A stretch of DNA of 64,000 nt, from NCBI RefSeq assembly GCF_009930815.1, contig NZ_CP022222.1, forward strand, positions 7,048,501 through 7,112,500, written 5' to 3'. The notes beneath the pieces were generated by a model. It worked only from the letters and a program-made list of their open reading frames with translations. It ran no database searches and was not told where the DNA came from. Positions 41,737 to 53,896 of this stretch are shown here, one piece after another. The translations under genes and the position numbers were made by a program. Positions within the stretch are counted from its first letter, which is position 1; the number at the start of each line of letters is the position of its first letter. This stretch comes from Bradyrhizobium sp. CCBAU 051011. Lineage in GTDB: Bacteria; Pseudomonadota; Alphaproteobacteria; Rhizobiales; Xanthobacteraceae.

Positions 41737-42003
41737 ATTGCCACTCACACAAACCGCCAGAAGTTCGGCACATGCGAGCACATGCACTACGGGACAGAAT
41801 TTTCCAACGCCGTAGGAATACGGTTCGACAAAAGGAGAACAGCAAGCCGATGCGCGAAAGAGCAAGGCTTACGACCGACGAGGCCGAACGGCACGCGCGC
41901 GCGATCCACGTACAGGCTATTGGCGGACCATGTGAGCTCGATCTGGCGCGTAGCGATGGGCTCAGCTCCGTTCTGCGTCCACTAGTGGCCCCAAGCAGCG
42001 CGC

Positions 42004-42092
42004 AGCCCGGATGGAGCGAAGCGCAATCCGGGAACGATCTCGCCACAACGATCGGCTTATCCCGGGTTGCGCTGCGCTTCACCCGGGCTACT
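42004..42092. repeat. AGCCCGGATGGAGCGAAGC palindromic repeat
   Basis: AGCCCGGATGGAGCGAAGCG and its partner CGCTGCGCTTCACCCGGGCT form long arms around a 50-base core with CAATCCGGGA and TCCCGGGTTG. One of the BIME-like families of the genome. Confidence 0.75.
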
Positions 42093-42114
42093 CGCTGGCT
42101 TGACGATCGATTAA

Positions 42115-42822
42115 CTACTGTTGCTTTGCTGGCAACCGACGAAGCGCCCAGCTATTCCCGAAACGCACCAGCATCGCGTCGCAGTTGTTGTCCGGACACT
42201 TTTGGCCGGCGTCATCCGGAAACACGCGCAGGGCGATGTGATCATTATCGATCCAGCTCTGAAGCCGCCATTCCAGGAGCTCTTCCCTCCTGGCTTGCCA
42301 TTCCAGTGAAAGCGAACCGTTCACGTTAGAGCCAATCGCAAGGTCATGCTCGCCGCCATAGGCATAATCATTGTCTATGACGATGAATCTTGATCCATCC
42401 GGCGAAAAATATGGCGTACCCGAGAGACGCAGGACATTTCCCGTGCGAGCGCTGAGAAGTTCTACAGCGCCGCCTTCATAGTATCTGATCGCGATCGAAT
42501 AGACGCGCGCCTCGGGATGATACGCGGCGAGCCGATAGCTGATGCACCTCGCTGCGTCGTCGGTTTCGCAAGCTTTGCCTTCGTCTCGATATGCCTTTGA
42601 CGCGCCGTTTTCGAGCCGCAGCGTCAGCAACTCGCCCTGGCGGCTCGCGAGTTTCCCGAACTCGCGCAGACAGGCAGCCTCCACGTCATCCGCTTGCTGG
42701 TTCTCGATATCAACGCCACAGATCGCCGGTGCCGCATTCGGGCCGGCCTGAGCGGCGGCGTAGCTGGGCAAAAGCAGCAACAAACATCCTGCGACCAGCA
42801 CATAAATCATTTTAACGAGCAT
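42115..42822 (-). CDS. secreted hypothetical protein
   Basis: Two hundred thirty-five residues. Signal peptide region MIYVLVAGCLLLLLPSYAAA (ATG 42810, alternative 42822) then a mature part with repeated cysteines (ICGVDI, AACLREFG, ACETDDAARCIS, CPDNNCDAM). Segments GTPYFSPDGSRFIVIDND and SLSLEWQARREELLEW suggest a beta-propeller-like or WD-type blade pattern, uncertain. No known family. Periplasmic. Confidence 0.65.
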   Translation of the reverse strand: MLVKMIYVLVAGCLLLLLPSYAAAQAGPNAAPAICGVDIENQQADDVEAACLREFGKLASRQGELLTLRLENGASKAYRDEGKACETDDAARCISYRLAAYHPEARVYSIAIRYYEGGAVELLSARTGNVLRLSGTPYFSPDGSRFIVIDNDYAYGGEHDLAIGSNVNGSLSLEWQARREELLEWRLQSWIDNDHIALRVFPDDAGQKCPDNNCDAMLVRFGNSWALRRLPAKQQ

Positions 42823-43010
42823 ATGGATCAGCCGTTTTTCGTGGACACCCCGCCAATGGCGCGCCTGCCCTAAAAATGAACTCTATCTTCAGTTGATGCG
42901 CTGATATCACACCTATCGCTTCTTGGGCACGTTCTGAACGTGCGGACGGCATTTTCCCATTGCTGGCTTAGGCCGATGCGATAGCTTATCCGGGGGGGCT
43001 TGGGCAGGCA

Positions 43011-44495
43011 ATGAAAGTAAGCGGCGAACCAACCAGATCGAAAAGCCGCGCGACGACCACGACAAAGGGCCGCCGTGCGCCAAAGGCAGCGGCCATCCCC
43101 GGCCCTGCAAAAACAAAAGCCAAGAATCCCGCCAAAACGGAAATCGAACAGCTTACCCTCGAACTGCAGGAAGCCAGGGAGCGGCAAGCGGCGATGGCGG
43201 AGGTCTTGAGCCTCATCTCGGACTCGCCGACCGGCATCCAGCCGGTGTTCGACCGCATCGTCAGGAACGCCGCGCGGCTCTGCCAGAGCGTGCTGAGCGC
43301 CGTCTATCGGCGGGAGGGAGATCATGTCCATCTGGTCGCGCATGACCAGTTTTCCCCGGAATCGGTAGCCGCGGTGCGCAAGGCCTACCCTGCCGCGCTG
43401 ACCAGCAAGAATCTGATCTCGGTCGCCATCCGCGAGCGCCGCGTCGTGCACGAGCCGGACGTGCTCGTCTCCGGCGGATATAGCGACCTGCAGAAAACAT
43501 CGGGCTATCGCAGCATCCTCGTCGTGCCGATGCTGCGCGACGAGGTCGCGATCGGTGCCATCGCGGTGATGCGGCTGGAGCCGCAATTATTTGCCAAGGC
43601 GCAGGTCGAGCTCCTGAAAACCTTTGCCGGACAGGCGGTCATCGCCATCGAGAACACGCGGCTGTTCACCGAGGTCCAGGAACGCACTACGCAATTGTCG
43701 CAATCGCTGGAAGATCTCCGCACCGCGCAGGACAGCCTCGTGCAGACCGAGAAGCTGGCAGCGCTGGGAAGGCTGGTGGCGGGCGTGGCGCACGAGCTCA
43801 ACACCCCCGTCGGCACCAGCCTCACGGTTGCCTCAGCATTCATCAACAAGGCCGATCGCTTTGAAGCCGATGTCGCCGGCGGCGGCGTGCGCCGGTCGAG
43901 CCTGACTGAATTCATTGCGGCAAGCCGCGAGGCGGCCTCGCAAGTCATGATCAATCTCAATCATGCGATCGATCTGATACAGTCGTTCAAGCAGGTTGCG
44001 GCCGATCGCAACGTTTCGGACCGCAGAGGCTTCGATCTCGGCGTGGTGACCGAACAGGTCGTCAAGGGACTGCGGTTCGGGCTGCGCAGAAATCTCGTGG
44101 TCAACGTCGCATGCGAGCCCGATCTCGTCATGAACAGCTATCCCGGCCCCTACGGCCAGGTGTTGACCAACCTGGTCATCAATTCCGCGGTGCACGCCTA
44201 TCCGGATGGCGCGCGCGGCGCCGTCCATATCGCGGCCCAGGCGTCGGGCAAGCACAACGTCGAAGTGCTGTTCTCGGACGAGGGCTGCGGCATGAGCCCG
44301 GAGATCAAGCGCCAGGTGTTCGATCCATTCTTCACGACCCGGCGCGACCAGGGCAGCACCGGCCTCGGACTGCACATCGTCCACAACATCGTGACCAATC
44401 GTCTGGGCGGCCGGATCAATCTGGAAACCAGGCCCGGCGCGGGAACGAAAATCCGGATCATCGTGCCGCGCGAAGCGCCGCTTGCCGCGGAATGA
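43011..44495 (+). CDS. soluble GAF-domain sensor histidine kinase
   Basis: Four hundred ninety-four residues. Basic disordered start, coiled coil, then a GAF domain (about 60-215, with LSAVYRREGDHVHLVAHDQF), a linking helix, DHp with GVAHELNTPVGTS (phospho-His near 261) and HATPase_c with VLTNLVINSAVHAYPDG, DEGCGMSPEIKRQVFDPFF and GSTGLGLHIVHNIV. No membrane segments. Response regulator not adjacent, so an orphan kinase. ATG 43011 has no clear ribosome site nearby. Probable sensor of an intracellular signal. Confidence 0.88.
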   Translation: MKVSGEPTRSKSRATTTTKGRRAPKAAAIPGPAKTKAKNPAKTEIEQLTLELQEARERQAAMAEVLSLISDSPTGIQPVFDRIVRNAARLCQSVLSAVYRREGDHVHLVAHDQFSPESVAAVRKAYPAALTSKNLISVAIRERRVVHEPDVLVSGGYSDLQKTSGYRSILVVPMLRDEVAIGAIAVMRLEPQLFAKAQVELLKTFAGQAVIAIENTRLFTEVQERTTQLSQSLEDLRTAQDSLVQTEKLAALGRLVAGVAHELNTPVGTSLTVASAFINKADRFEADVAGGGVRRSSLTEFIAASREAASQVMINLNHAIDLIQSFKQVAADRNVSDRRGFDLGVVTEQVVKGLRFGLRRNLVVNVACEPDLVMNSYPGPYGQVLTNLVINSAVHAYPDGARGAVHIAAQASGKHNVEVLFSDEGCGMSPEIKRQVFDPFFTTRRDQGSTGLGLHIVHNIVTNRLGGRINLETRPGAGTKIRIIVPREAPLAAE

Positions 44496-44630
44496 TGCGT
44501 ATCAGACGACCTGCCGGCACTGCCGATCGGTCGCGATGAATTCGGGTCGTGGTGTGACGTATAGAAGCAATCTCTGTGAGGTGCCCCACTCGATCATGGA
44601 CCGAGAGGGGCTACCTTGCAGGTTGGACCT
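44496..44630. other. no gene seen
   Basis: Short convergent gap between the histidine kinase and the micro-protein gene on the other strand. No terminator stem is evident. Confidence 0.4.
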
Positions 44631-44729
44631 TCAAGCCTTGAAGAACGTCGCAACATAGAACACGGCAGCCAAAACGACGGTGATGCCGATAACCGTTAAG
44701 GCGGCTTGCCTAGTTGAAACGTCGCACAT
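44631..44729 (-). CDS. 32-residue single-pass membrane micro-protein
   Basis: Begins MCDVSTRQAALTVIGITVV and continues LAAVFYVATFFKA: short polar N terminus, one membrane helix, basic end. GAAGGAGG is a perfect ribosome site 7 bases upstream of the ATG on the minus strand. It lies 13 bases after the stop of the Rnk-like gene, so it is the third gene of that run. No known family. Confidence 0.7.
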   Translation of the reverse strand: MCDVSTRQAALTVIGITVVLAAVFYVATFFKA

Positions 44730-44742
44730 ATCAAAGCCTCCT

Positions 44743-45156
44743 TCAGTTGGACACGCCCAGCACCGTCAACGACCGCTTGTTGTGGCCCGGCGTTTGAAAC
44801 TCGATGGCTTGGCCAACCGACAGGCCGATCAACGCAGCTCCGACCGGCGTAAGAACCGAGACGCGCTTTAACGTTATGTCCGCTTCGTGTGGATACACCA
44901 ACACGACGTCACGGACTTCGCCGGTCTTGTCATCGCAGTACCGGACTTGGGAGCCCATGCGGACCACTCCGCGCAGATCGGAATTATCCGCCACCACGCT
45001 TGCACGCTCCATCTCCTGTGCAAGGAAATGGGCCACGCGCGGGAACAGCATCGCGCTCGAACTGGCCAGCGCGTTTAGACGCCTAGCCTCATCCTCCATC
45101 ACCGTGATTGGCGGCAACACGATTTCAGACTTGCTCTTGGAATTAGTTTTGCTCAT
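44743..45156 (-). CDS. rnk: Rnk/GreA C-terminal-domain protein
   Basis: One hundred thirty-seven residues. N-terminal helices LPPITVMEDEARRLNALASS and a C-terminal FKBP-like GreA/GreB domain: RGVVRMGSQVRYCDDKTG, VYPHEADITLKRVSVLTPVG and ALIGLSVGQAIEFQTPG. Members bind RNA polymerase or, as Rnk, affect nucleotide pools. The family name rnk is used loosely. Excellent ribosome site AAAGGAGAG. Follows the paralogous gene at 45173 by 16 bases, forming a pair. Confidence 0.82.
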   Translation of the reverse strand: MSKTNSKSKSEIVLPPITVMEDEARRLNALASSSAMLFPRVAHFLAQEMERASVVADNSDLRGVVRMGSQVRYCDDKTGEVRDVVLVYPHEADITLKRVSVLTPVGAALIGLSVGQAIEFQTPGHNKRSLTVLGVSN

Positions 45157-45172
45157 TACTTTCTCTCCTTTC

Positions 45173-45658
45173 CTAAGCTGCTGATGGTCCCGGATCATCG
45201 TCATCAAAGAGCTTTTTGCCCTTGACCACCGGATTGGAAAACAAAGCCCTGACAACATCATTCGCGCCACCTCGACTGACGCGTTCGATCCTGACGACGT
45301 TGGTGCGCCCAGCGATGAAGAAGGGGATTTCACTTCCGACCTTCAGCCCAACCAACGCTGCGCCCAACGGTGACATCACGGGGATTTGGGTTCGCTCGGA
45401 CGCGTAGTCTTCGGGATACACCAGTTGCCTCGTCTCGCGAGGAAAGCCCCAGGTGATCCAGAACGTCACCCACGAACCCATGGTGACAATGCTGTCCAAT
45501 CTGGCTGCGCCATCAGGGACGATTTCCGCACGGTTGATCTCACTCAAGAGAAAGCGTGCATCCACGTCGCCTTGATCTGCGCCTGCCAGCGCGAGCCGCT
45601 CCAAGCGGCGATGGTCAGAGGCCGGAAGAGTGACGTCTGGGATAGAGGGGTTGTTCAC
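45173..45658 (-). CDS. GreA/GreB-like C-terminal-domain protein (paralogue)
   Basis: One hundred sixty-one residues from GTG 45658, chosen because AAGGAGG lies 6 bases upstream. N-terminal helical part LPASDHRRLERLALAGADQG and a C-terminal domain with DSIVTMGSWVTFWITWG, VYPEDYASERTQIPVMSPLG and ALVGLKVGSEIPFFIAG, the same fold as the next gene with an acidic tail. Probably binds RNA polymerase secondary channel or an RNAP-like partner; no coiled-coil tip typical of GreA can be seen. Tandem paralogue of the rnk-like gene. Confidence 0.8.
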   Translation of the reverse strand: MNNPSIPDVTLPASDHRRLERLALAGADQGDVDARFLLSEINRAEIVPDGAARLDSIVTMGSWVTFWITWGFPRETRQLVYPEDYASERTQIPVMSPLGAALVGLKVGSEIPFFIAGRTNVVRIERVSRGGANDVVRALFSNPVVKGKKLFDDDDPGPSAA

Positions 45659-46350
45659 GACATGCCTCCTTGTTTGGGCTTCCCTCGCGGAAGAGCCACA
45701 CACCAAATCTGCTTGATGAAGGAAGGGGGAATCCGGACGGCAAACTACCGTCCGGCTAGACTCCTGCTTGGAGGCGTCCGGCGTGCAAGCAACGCCGCGC
45801 GATGCGCGGATCGATGTCGAGGACGTGTGTCATGTCGTGGCCACCATAGGACCTTCCACCGCGCCCTGTATCGCGACCAAAGACCGCACATCCCCTCAGG
45901 ATGCCGGCAAGGGCTCAAGATGGTCGCCCAGGCGACTGTGCGACGAAGCGAGAGCGTTGTTTCAGCAGGGCTGCTGACGCCTTTGAACATGACTCGTGAA
46001 AGGTTGCTCAATGTCCGTTGGGGTCCATGCGCAGACATCGCGGATTGACTAACAACGACCCCAACGACAAGGCCAGAAGAGCTGCAGTAAGGTGCAGCAG
46101 CGCATGGGGGCGGTCCCCGCCACATCGACGGGGGTCGCAAACATGAAATACTAAGTTTCAACAACTCCATCCAGGTTCGAGATCGGCCAGAAAACACCGG
46201 ACGCCTTTCGCGCGGCAGCAGGCGGGCACTCGGGCCTGGATCGTATTTCCGGGCCAGAATGAATCCACCGCGCTGCCGGATTTAAGCCGCATTGTGACCC
46301 AGGTCGCGGCCAAAGGTCGTGCCCGCGGGGGCGCAACACCGGGGTGTCCC
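45659..46350. other. 692-base intergenic region without a gene
   Basis: No frame with convincing composition on either strand and no repeat family recognised. It should contain the promoter for the GreA-like run on the minus strand, but no strong box stands out. The far end leads to the gene at 46351. Confidence 0.45.
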
Positions 46351-47112
46351 ATGTCCGGTCATTTGCGATTTTGCTTCGGCGCTTTTGTCTTTCTCGCAGG
46401 TCTGTCGACATCGCCTGCGTCTTCGAATCCTTTTGCAGACTGGTTCAATTTCGCTCCCCGGCAGGCCACTGCGCCCGCTGCCGCAGAAGCGGAAGCGGAG
46501 TGCTTGTCGCGGCCGGGCAAGTCGACGACGGCCGGCCAGCACTGGGTCTACCGTCTGGAAGGCGGGCGCAGATGCTGGTTCCAGACCGATGAGGCGATGG
46601 CGGTGAAAAAGCAGGCTCGTCATCGCGCCGCGAAGCCTCGTGTCACCGCTTCCGAGGAGAACGAGGCCGCGCAGAGCAAGCGCAAGGCGGTCGTGGATGC
46701 GCGTGCGGAGCTGCTGCGCTCCGCACCTGCGGAAACTTCTCCGCCGACGCCGCCCGCACCCAAGCTAAAGGTGGCCGATGCCGCTTCCGTCGTCCCTGCG
46801 GCCGCCGCAGCCCTCGTGCCGCCGGCACCCGTCGCCAATCGCGTGATCGATCAGCTCACGCTTGACCAAGCCACGTCGCGCCAGGTCGACGTGGAGACGC
46901 TTTTGGCAGCCGCGCCGGCCGCCGCGGTTGCCGCCTCCGCCCCTCCTGCCGCACCCAACTCCGAGGCAGCCGATGACGGCCGCGGCTGGACGGCAACCTG
47001 GCTTGGCGTGCTGCTGATGGCACTGGGCCTTGTCTCGGTCCTGGCCTCGAGCAGGACCGTTCGGGAGGCTACGCTGTTGACCGGAGAACTACGGAGATTC
47101 TCGCAGCCCTAA
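46351..47112 (+). CDS. hypothetical exported protein with C-terminal membrane helix
   Basis: Two hundred fifty-three residues from ATG 46351. Signal MSGHLRFCFGAFVFLAGLST to PASSNP, then a domain with AECLSRPGKSTTAGQHWVYR and EGGRRCWFQT (paired Cys), a long Ala/Pro-rich linker and a membrane helix GVLLMALGLVSVLASSR near the end. Probably envelope-anchored with the small Cys domain outside. An ATG at 46294 would add 19 residues without signal character. No family recognised. Confidence 0.65.
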   Translation: MSGHLRFCFGAFVFLAGLSTSPASSNPFADWFNFAPRQATAPAAAEAEAECLSRPGKSTTAGQHWVYRLEGGRRCWFQTDEAMAVKKQARHRAAKPRVTASEENEAAQSKRKAVVDARAELLRSAPAETSPPTPPAPKLKVADAASVVPAAAAALVPPAPVANRVIDQLTLDQATSRQVDVETLLAAAPAAAVAASAPPAAPNSEAADDGRGWTATWLGVLLMALGLVSVLASSRTVREATLLTGELRRFSQP

Positions 47113-47185
47113 TTGGCACTGCCTTTGCTGTACACCTGAATGCGCCGCGAGCGCGTCCCAAACCAGACCAGCGCAGAGGCTACCA

Positions 47186-47449
47186 ATGACAACTTCGCAT
47201 CTACTTCAGACACTCCGGGGCACGGCAGCGGTGAACCGGTCACAAATGGCGAGACTGATCGAAAGCCTCTCGCGTTCGGTCGAGCTGCTCACCATCGAAA
47301 TAGAACACGAGGAAACCCGCGCGGGTGTTTATGATCTGTCGGCCGTAACCTATCCGGTGTTGGCGCGGAGCCTGCGAGCCCGGAAGGACAACATCCGGAT
47401 CACCATTGCTTCACTGGAGGCACAGCTCGACGCAACCGAGGCGGCGTAG
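47186..47449 (+). CDS. small coiled-coil hypothetical protein
   Basis: Eighty-seven residues, MTTSHLLQTLRGTAAVNRSQ, then long amphipathic helices LIESLSRSVELLTIEIEHEE and RARKDNIRITIASLEAQLD. No signal. Ribosome site GAGGCTACC is moderate. A small cytosolic scaffold or partner protein of unknown role. Confidence 0.65.
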   Translation: MTTSHLLQTLRGTAAVNRSQMARLIESLSRSVELLTIEIEHEETRAGVYDLSAVTYPVLARSLRARKDNIRITIASLEAQLDATEAA

Positions 47450-47562
47450 CCGTATTTGCTTAAGGTAGCTGTCGCGCCGCGGGAAAGCCACGCGGCGCAC
47501 CTCAACATGCTCCACGCCTGCCTGTGCCAGCCACGGCGGGGACGACGAGTTGGCAAGTCGGT

Positions 47563-48072
47563 TCAATTCTGCGACTGGGCTATCGGGCCGGCGCTCTCGC
47601 GAGGGCTGGAGGCGACTTGTGGCAAGGCAAGGGTGAAAGCATCGATCAGACGGCGCCGCCAGGGTTGCGTCAGCATCGATAGCTTGCCTTCGAGCAGAGC
47701 CGCCCGTTCCCGGGCTCCCACGCTTTCCGTGCTGACTTTGAGCAGTTCGGCCAGGAGCTTGTTCGTGCGTTCGCATTCTCGCTCGAAGTCGGCCCGATGG
47801 CCGCTGGCGATCACCTTCATCTCCGCCAGCTCAGTCTGCAAGCTCTCGATTCGCTGCTTCAGGGCGGTGACCACCTGGTGACCCGCCTGCGTTTGCGGCT
47901 GACGGGGTATTGGGGAATGGCTGAATTCGCTGAGATCGACCTGGACCAGCGTCTTGCCGTCGTTGGAGCGGGAGCGCGGCCATCGGTGTCGCTTCACCAG
48001 GGCACGCGCGGCCTCTGGCGAAACAGTAAGTCGTTCGCCCAGTTCGGCATACGTCAGCATCTCGACGGGCAT
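47563..48072 (-). CDS. HTH plus coiled-coil hypothetical protein
   Basis: One hundred sixty-nine residues. The start MPVEMLTYAELGERLTVSPE, with AARALVKRHRWPRSRSNDGK, is a MerR/excisionase-like helix-turn-helix. A linker follows and then a long coiled coil ALKQRIESLQTELAEMKVIA to ALLEGKLSML. Probably a DNA-binding dimer. ATG 48072 matches the family-like start; the frame is open to 48117. No partner gene is apparent. Confidence 0.75.
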   Translation of the reverse strand: MPVEMLTYAELGERLTVSPEAARALVKRHRWPRSRSNDGKTLVQVDLSEFSHSPIPRQPQTQAGHQVVTALKQRIESLQTELAEMKVIASGHRADFERECERTNKLLAELLKVSTESVGARERAALLEGKLSMLTQPWRRRLIDAFTLALPQVASSPRESAGPIAQSQN

Positions 48073-48205
48073 GATTTTGCTCCCGTTGGCCGGACGGTCA
48101 CCACCCGGATACAGCAAATGGTATCGATATATGGTTAAGGTCTGGTTTACTGCACCGGGAGCCCTGGCGCGGCGCGCTGGGGGCTCTCGGCGTCGTACTC
48201 CAGAT

Positions 48206-48311
48206 GAGCCAACGGGTCGCGCGAATGCGCGCCCGATGACAGGCTCCGCGCAATCCGGGGTCGCCAGCGGATGGGCCTGATCCCGGATTTCGCTTCGCTC
48301 CGTCCGGGCTA
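48206..48311. repeat. BIME-type repeat with 42-nt exact partner at 63036
   Basis: GAGCCAACGGGTCGCGCGAA starts a 42-base stretch to 48247 that is the exact reverse complement of 63036-63077. After it, CAATCCGGGGTCGCC and GATCCCGGATTTCGCTTCGC form a second palindrome. Same rhizobial repeat family as at 62970. Confidence 0.8.
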
Positions 48312-48329
48312 CACGCTTTGGCCGCGCGC

Positions 48330-51056
<2,727 letters not shown>

Positions 51057-51259
51057 AGGGGAAATCCAGTCAGTTCTTAGTCGGGAATCATATAGCGCAT
51101 CGAGGGTCCGATAACCACCCCGAAGCTTTCAAGTGGGAGCTGTTTTTCCGCTCGTTTTTTCATGGACTTACGGCATCGCAAGGAGGTTTCCCAACTGCTG
51201 CTGGAACGGCCATTTCCGGGTTGGACTGAAGCGCCAAAACGGCACCTGAATACCGTCCA

Positions 51260-51658
51260 TTATGGACCGAAAACTACCGCATGCATGATCCGTCCCGGCA
51301 GGAACGTGAACACGCCGGCGACGACGAGCGCGCCGAAGAAGATTGAGATCATCGCCTTCTTATGCGCGCCGACATTGTGCCGGCGGGCGTGCAGAACCGC
51401 GAACACCAGCATGATCGGCGTGAAAATCGACAGCAGATGGATCGGGCTGAACGGGCCGAACATGCGGATCTCGTGGATCCAGAACCCGCTGACTGCGACC
51501 GCAAACATCAGCAGCACCCAGATCCAGCCGATGGTCCGGTGCGGCAAGGTCCCCTTTGGCGCGGCGAACTGTACGATGCCGAGCGCAAACGCCGCCATCG
51601 CGGCGAAGGCGTGCAGCGGGATCGTGCCGGGGGCCTCCAGCAACGGTGCGAGGCTCAT
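51260..51658 (-). CDS. DUF2306-type membrane protein
   Basis: One hundred thirty-two residues in four hydrophobic segments: IPLHAFAAMAAFALGIVQF, TIGWIWVLLMFAVAVSGFWI, HLLSIFTPIMLVFAVLH and MISIFFGALVVAGVFTFLPG. The pattern matches predicted inner-membrane proteins of the DUF2306 type. Histidines inside the segments suggest possible heme or metal binding. Function unknown. Upstream region 51659-51918 has no gene. Confidence 0.78.
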   Translation of the reverse strand: MSLAPLLEAPGTIPLHAFAAMAAFALGIVQFAAPKGTLPHRTIGWIWVLLMFAVAVSGFWIHEIRMFGPFSPIHLLSIFTPIMLVFAVLHARRHNVGAHKKAMISIFFGALVVAGVFTFLPGRIMHAVVFGP

Positions 51659-51918
51659 GGTGGCCGCTCCAGACCGGTTGGCGTTCGAGGCTGGGAGCAG
51701 CTTAGGCGAAATACCTCATGCAAATATTAAGCAGATAACAGCGCGCCGAACCGGCCATGCGCTCGGATCGCAACGCGCCAACGAGCGCTTTCAGCCGAAT
51801 GTAGATCGTTCTTGCGCCGGCACATTAAGTAAACCAGGCGTAAACGCCCGTTCTCGCAAGCGAATTTTTTGCGAAGCCAATGCGCCGCAAGGCCCTGCTC
51901 CAAAACGGGCGCCTTGCG

Positions 51919-52407
51919 CTAGAACGGGATGTCGTCGTCCATGTCGCTGTTGCGGCTGCCGGCCGCCACCGCCCGCCGCGGCGCCGAAGAGACCGGACCG
52001 CTGGAGCCGAAATCGCCGGAATCATCGGAGCCGAAGCTGCCGCCTCCACCGCCGCCGCGGCCATCGAGCATGGTCAGGGTCGAGTTAAATCCCTGCAACA
52101 CAACTTCGGTCGAGTATTTCTCGACGCCGCTCTGATCGGTCCATTTGCGCGTCTGCAGCTGGCCCTCGATGTAAACCTTGGCGCCCTTCTTCAGGTATTG
52201 CTCGGCGACCTTGCAGAGCCCCTCGTTGAAGATCACGACGCGGTGCCACTCGGTCTTTTCCTTGCGCTCGCCGGTACCCTTGTCGCGCCAGGTCTCCGAG
52301 GTCGCGATGCTCAGATTGGCAATCGGCCGCCCGTCCTGTGTGCGCCGGATCTCCGGATCCTTGCCGAGGTTGCCGACCAGAATCACCTTGTTCACACTTC
52401 CCGCCAT
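51919..52407 (-). CDS. ssb: single-stranded DNA-binding protein
   Basis: One hundred sixty-two residues. OB fold [20 protein letters not shown] to [20 protein letters not shown] and [11 protein letters not shown], then a Gly-rich linker and the acidic tip DMDDDIPF that binds repair and replication partners. ATG 52407 chosen because residue 1 is conserved, although the frame extends to 52734. Lies between uvrA and gyrA as in relatives. No LexA box was found directly upstream. Confidence 0.97.
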   Translation of the reverse strand: MAGSVNKVILVGNLGKDPEIRRTQDGRPIANLSIATSETWRDKGTGERKEKTEWHRVVIFNEGLCKVAEQYLKKGAKVYIEGQLQTRKWTDQSGVEKYSTEVVLQGFNSTLTMLDGRGGGGGGSFGSDDSGDFGSSGPVSSAPRRAVAAGSRNSDMDDDIPF

Positions 52408-52909
52408 CGCCGCTCTCCACTCGATATCGCCGGCAAAATCATTGGCCCGGCCGCTATCGCCGGACGTCTTCAATTCTTGACCTGTCGCTTGGCCAGTCGC
52501 CTGTCCGCTTTGGACATCCGAACCGACCCTATACGCTCGCAGGCCCCGCTGACTTGGCGATCCCTCGCCAAGCCGGCGGTTATCCACATATAGCATCGCC
52601 CGGCCGCATGTTCCAGCTTTGTTCCCGCCAACACCCCACCCAGCGCCTGGCCGCGAGGTTACAACCGCTAGGCGAACCCCGGGAACCCACGGAAAGCCGA
52701 CTTGGAACCCGAAAAGTTCCCTCCGCTGTTCCAATTATACCAGCATAATCATGGCGTTGTGCATATAACTTGGCTCTCGCCTGTTGCATCCGGGACACGC
52801 CATTTTTGCGCGAGTCGCGATATAGAATTACCCAACGGCGCGGGCGTTCGCGTCATCACGGCAACGCTTCGGGACCAACGGGAAGCGGGCAAGAGCTGGA
52901 GATCAGAGG
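52408..52909. other. 502-base intergenic region upstream of ssb and the barrel gene
   Basis: Between the divergent ssb and outer-membrane genes. No supported coding frame. GTTC occurs twice near 52709-52731 but with 8 rather than 7 bases between, so it does not match the LexA pattern. The barrel promoter is expected near 52800, without a clear box. Confidence 0.5.
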
Positions 52910-53671
52910 ATGAAGAAGTTTCTGTTAGGTACGGTTGCTCTCATCGCGTTCGCTGCGCCTGCCGCGGCCGCCGACCTGCGGGCGCGGCCCATCACCAAGG
53001 CGCCGCCGGCACCGGTCGCCGTGGTCTACGATTGGACGGGCTTCTACATCGGCGCAAACGGTGGCTGGGGTTCCAGCCGCAAGTGCTGGGATCTCACCAA
53101 CGATGGCGTGGGTCCTGTAGTTCCGGCCTTCCACGAAGGCTGCCACGATGCAACCGGAGGCACCGCCGGCGGTCAGCTCGGTTATCGCTGGCAAGCTGGC
53201 ACCTGGGTGTTCGGTCTTGAAGGCCAGGGCAACTGGGCCGACTTCAGGGGCGACAATGTGAGCCTGTTCGATCCGACGCTCCGCAACGAGTCGCGCATCG
53301 ATGCGTTCGGCCTGATCACGGGCCAGGTCGGTTACGCCGCCAACAACGTTCTGTTCTACCTCAAGGGCGGTGCGGCCGTTACGGCGGATCGTTTCCGCAT
53401 CCGCGATGTTGCCTCGGGCGTCGTGATTGCCAACACCGGTGACGACACCCGCTGGGGTGGCGTGGTCGGCGCGGGCATCGAATTCGGCTTTGCCCCCAAC
53501 TGGTCGGCCGGCATTGAATATAACCACTTGTTCATGCAGGACCGCACCCACGACTTCGTCACCACCGTGGGCGGCCTCGCCTTCGGCAGCGACCGCATCC
53601 GCCAGGACGTCGATCTCGTCACCGTTCGCGTGAACTACCGGTGGGGTGGCCCGGTGATTGCGAGGTACTGA
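52910..53671 (+). CDS. outer-membrane beta-barrel protein (Omp31/RopB-like)
   Basis: Two hundred fifty-three residues. Signal MKKFLLGTVALIAFAAPAAA, then DLRARPITKAPPAPV, and YDWTGFYIGANGGWG, the standard opening of rhizobial eight-strand barrels. Terminal strand DLVTVRVNYRWGGPVIARY ends in an aromatic as for BAM-assembled proteins. A Cys pair (KCW, EGCHD) is unusual. Nonspecific or structural outer-membrane protein. ATG 52910 after AGAGGATG. Followed by a terminator and a paralogue. Confidence 0.92.
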   Translation: MKKFLLGTVALIAFAAPAAAADLRARPITKAPPAPVAVVYDWTGFYIGANGGWGSSRKCWDLTNDGVGPVVPAFHEGCHDATGGTAGGQLGYRWQAGTWVFGLEGQGNWADFRGDNVSLFDPTLRNESRIDAFGLITGQVGYAANNVLFYLKGGAAVTADRFRIRDVASGVVIANTGDDTRWGGVVGAGIEFGFAPNWSAGIEYNHLFMQDRTHDFVTTVGGLAFGSDRIRQDVDLVTVRVNYRWGGPVIARY

Positions 53672-53692
53672 TCTACGCCTTCACCGAAGATG

Positions 53693-53722
53693 AAAAGGCC
53701 GGCCTTTGCGCCGGCCTTTTTG
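53693..53722 (+). terminator. Rho-independent terminator
   Basis: AAAAGGCCGGC and GCCGGCCTTTT pair around a 6-base loop, 22 bases after the barrel gene, with further T. Confidence 0.92.
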
Positions 53723-53896
53723 TTTGGTTGTACCGCGGGTTCGTCGACACCCGCGCCGGTTGCAGAGTACCTACTTTTGCCGCGGATGTGGTTTTTCGGC
53801 GACAGCCTTTTGCGGGAACTTCAAGCTATATGCGCGAGCAACCTCAAATTGACGGCTGAGGAAAGTTTGCGTTGGAGCCGCGAAAGGAAAAAGAAA

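Noticed and set aside
45745..46197. A 150-residue minus-strand frame in the gap before 46351
   Set aside because: Composition is Ser/Arg/Pro-rich without domain or ribosome site, and no homologous pattern is recognised.
52709..52731. GTTC pairs near ssb as a LexA box
   Set aside because: The spacing is 8 bases, not the 7 required, so it does not fit the alphaproteobacterial LexA pattern.
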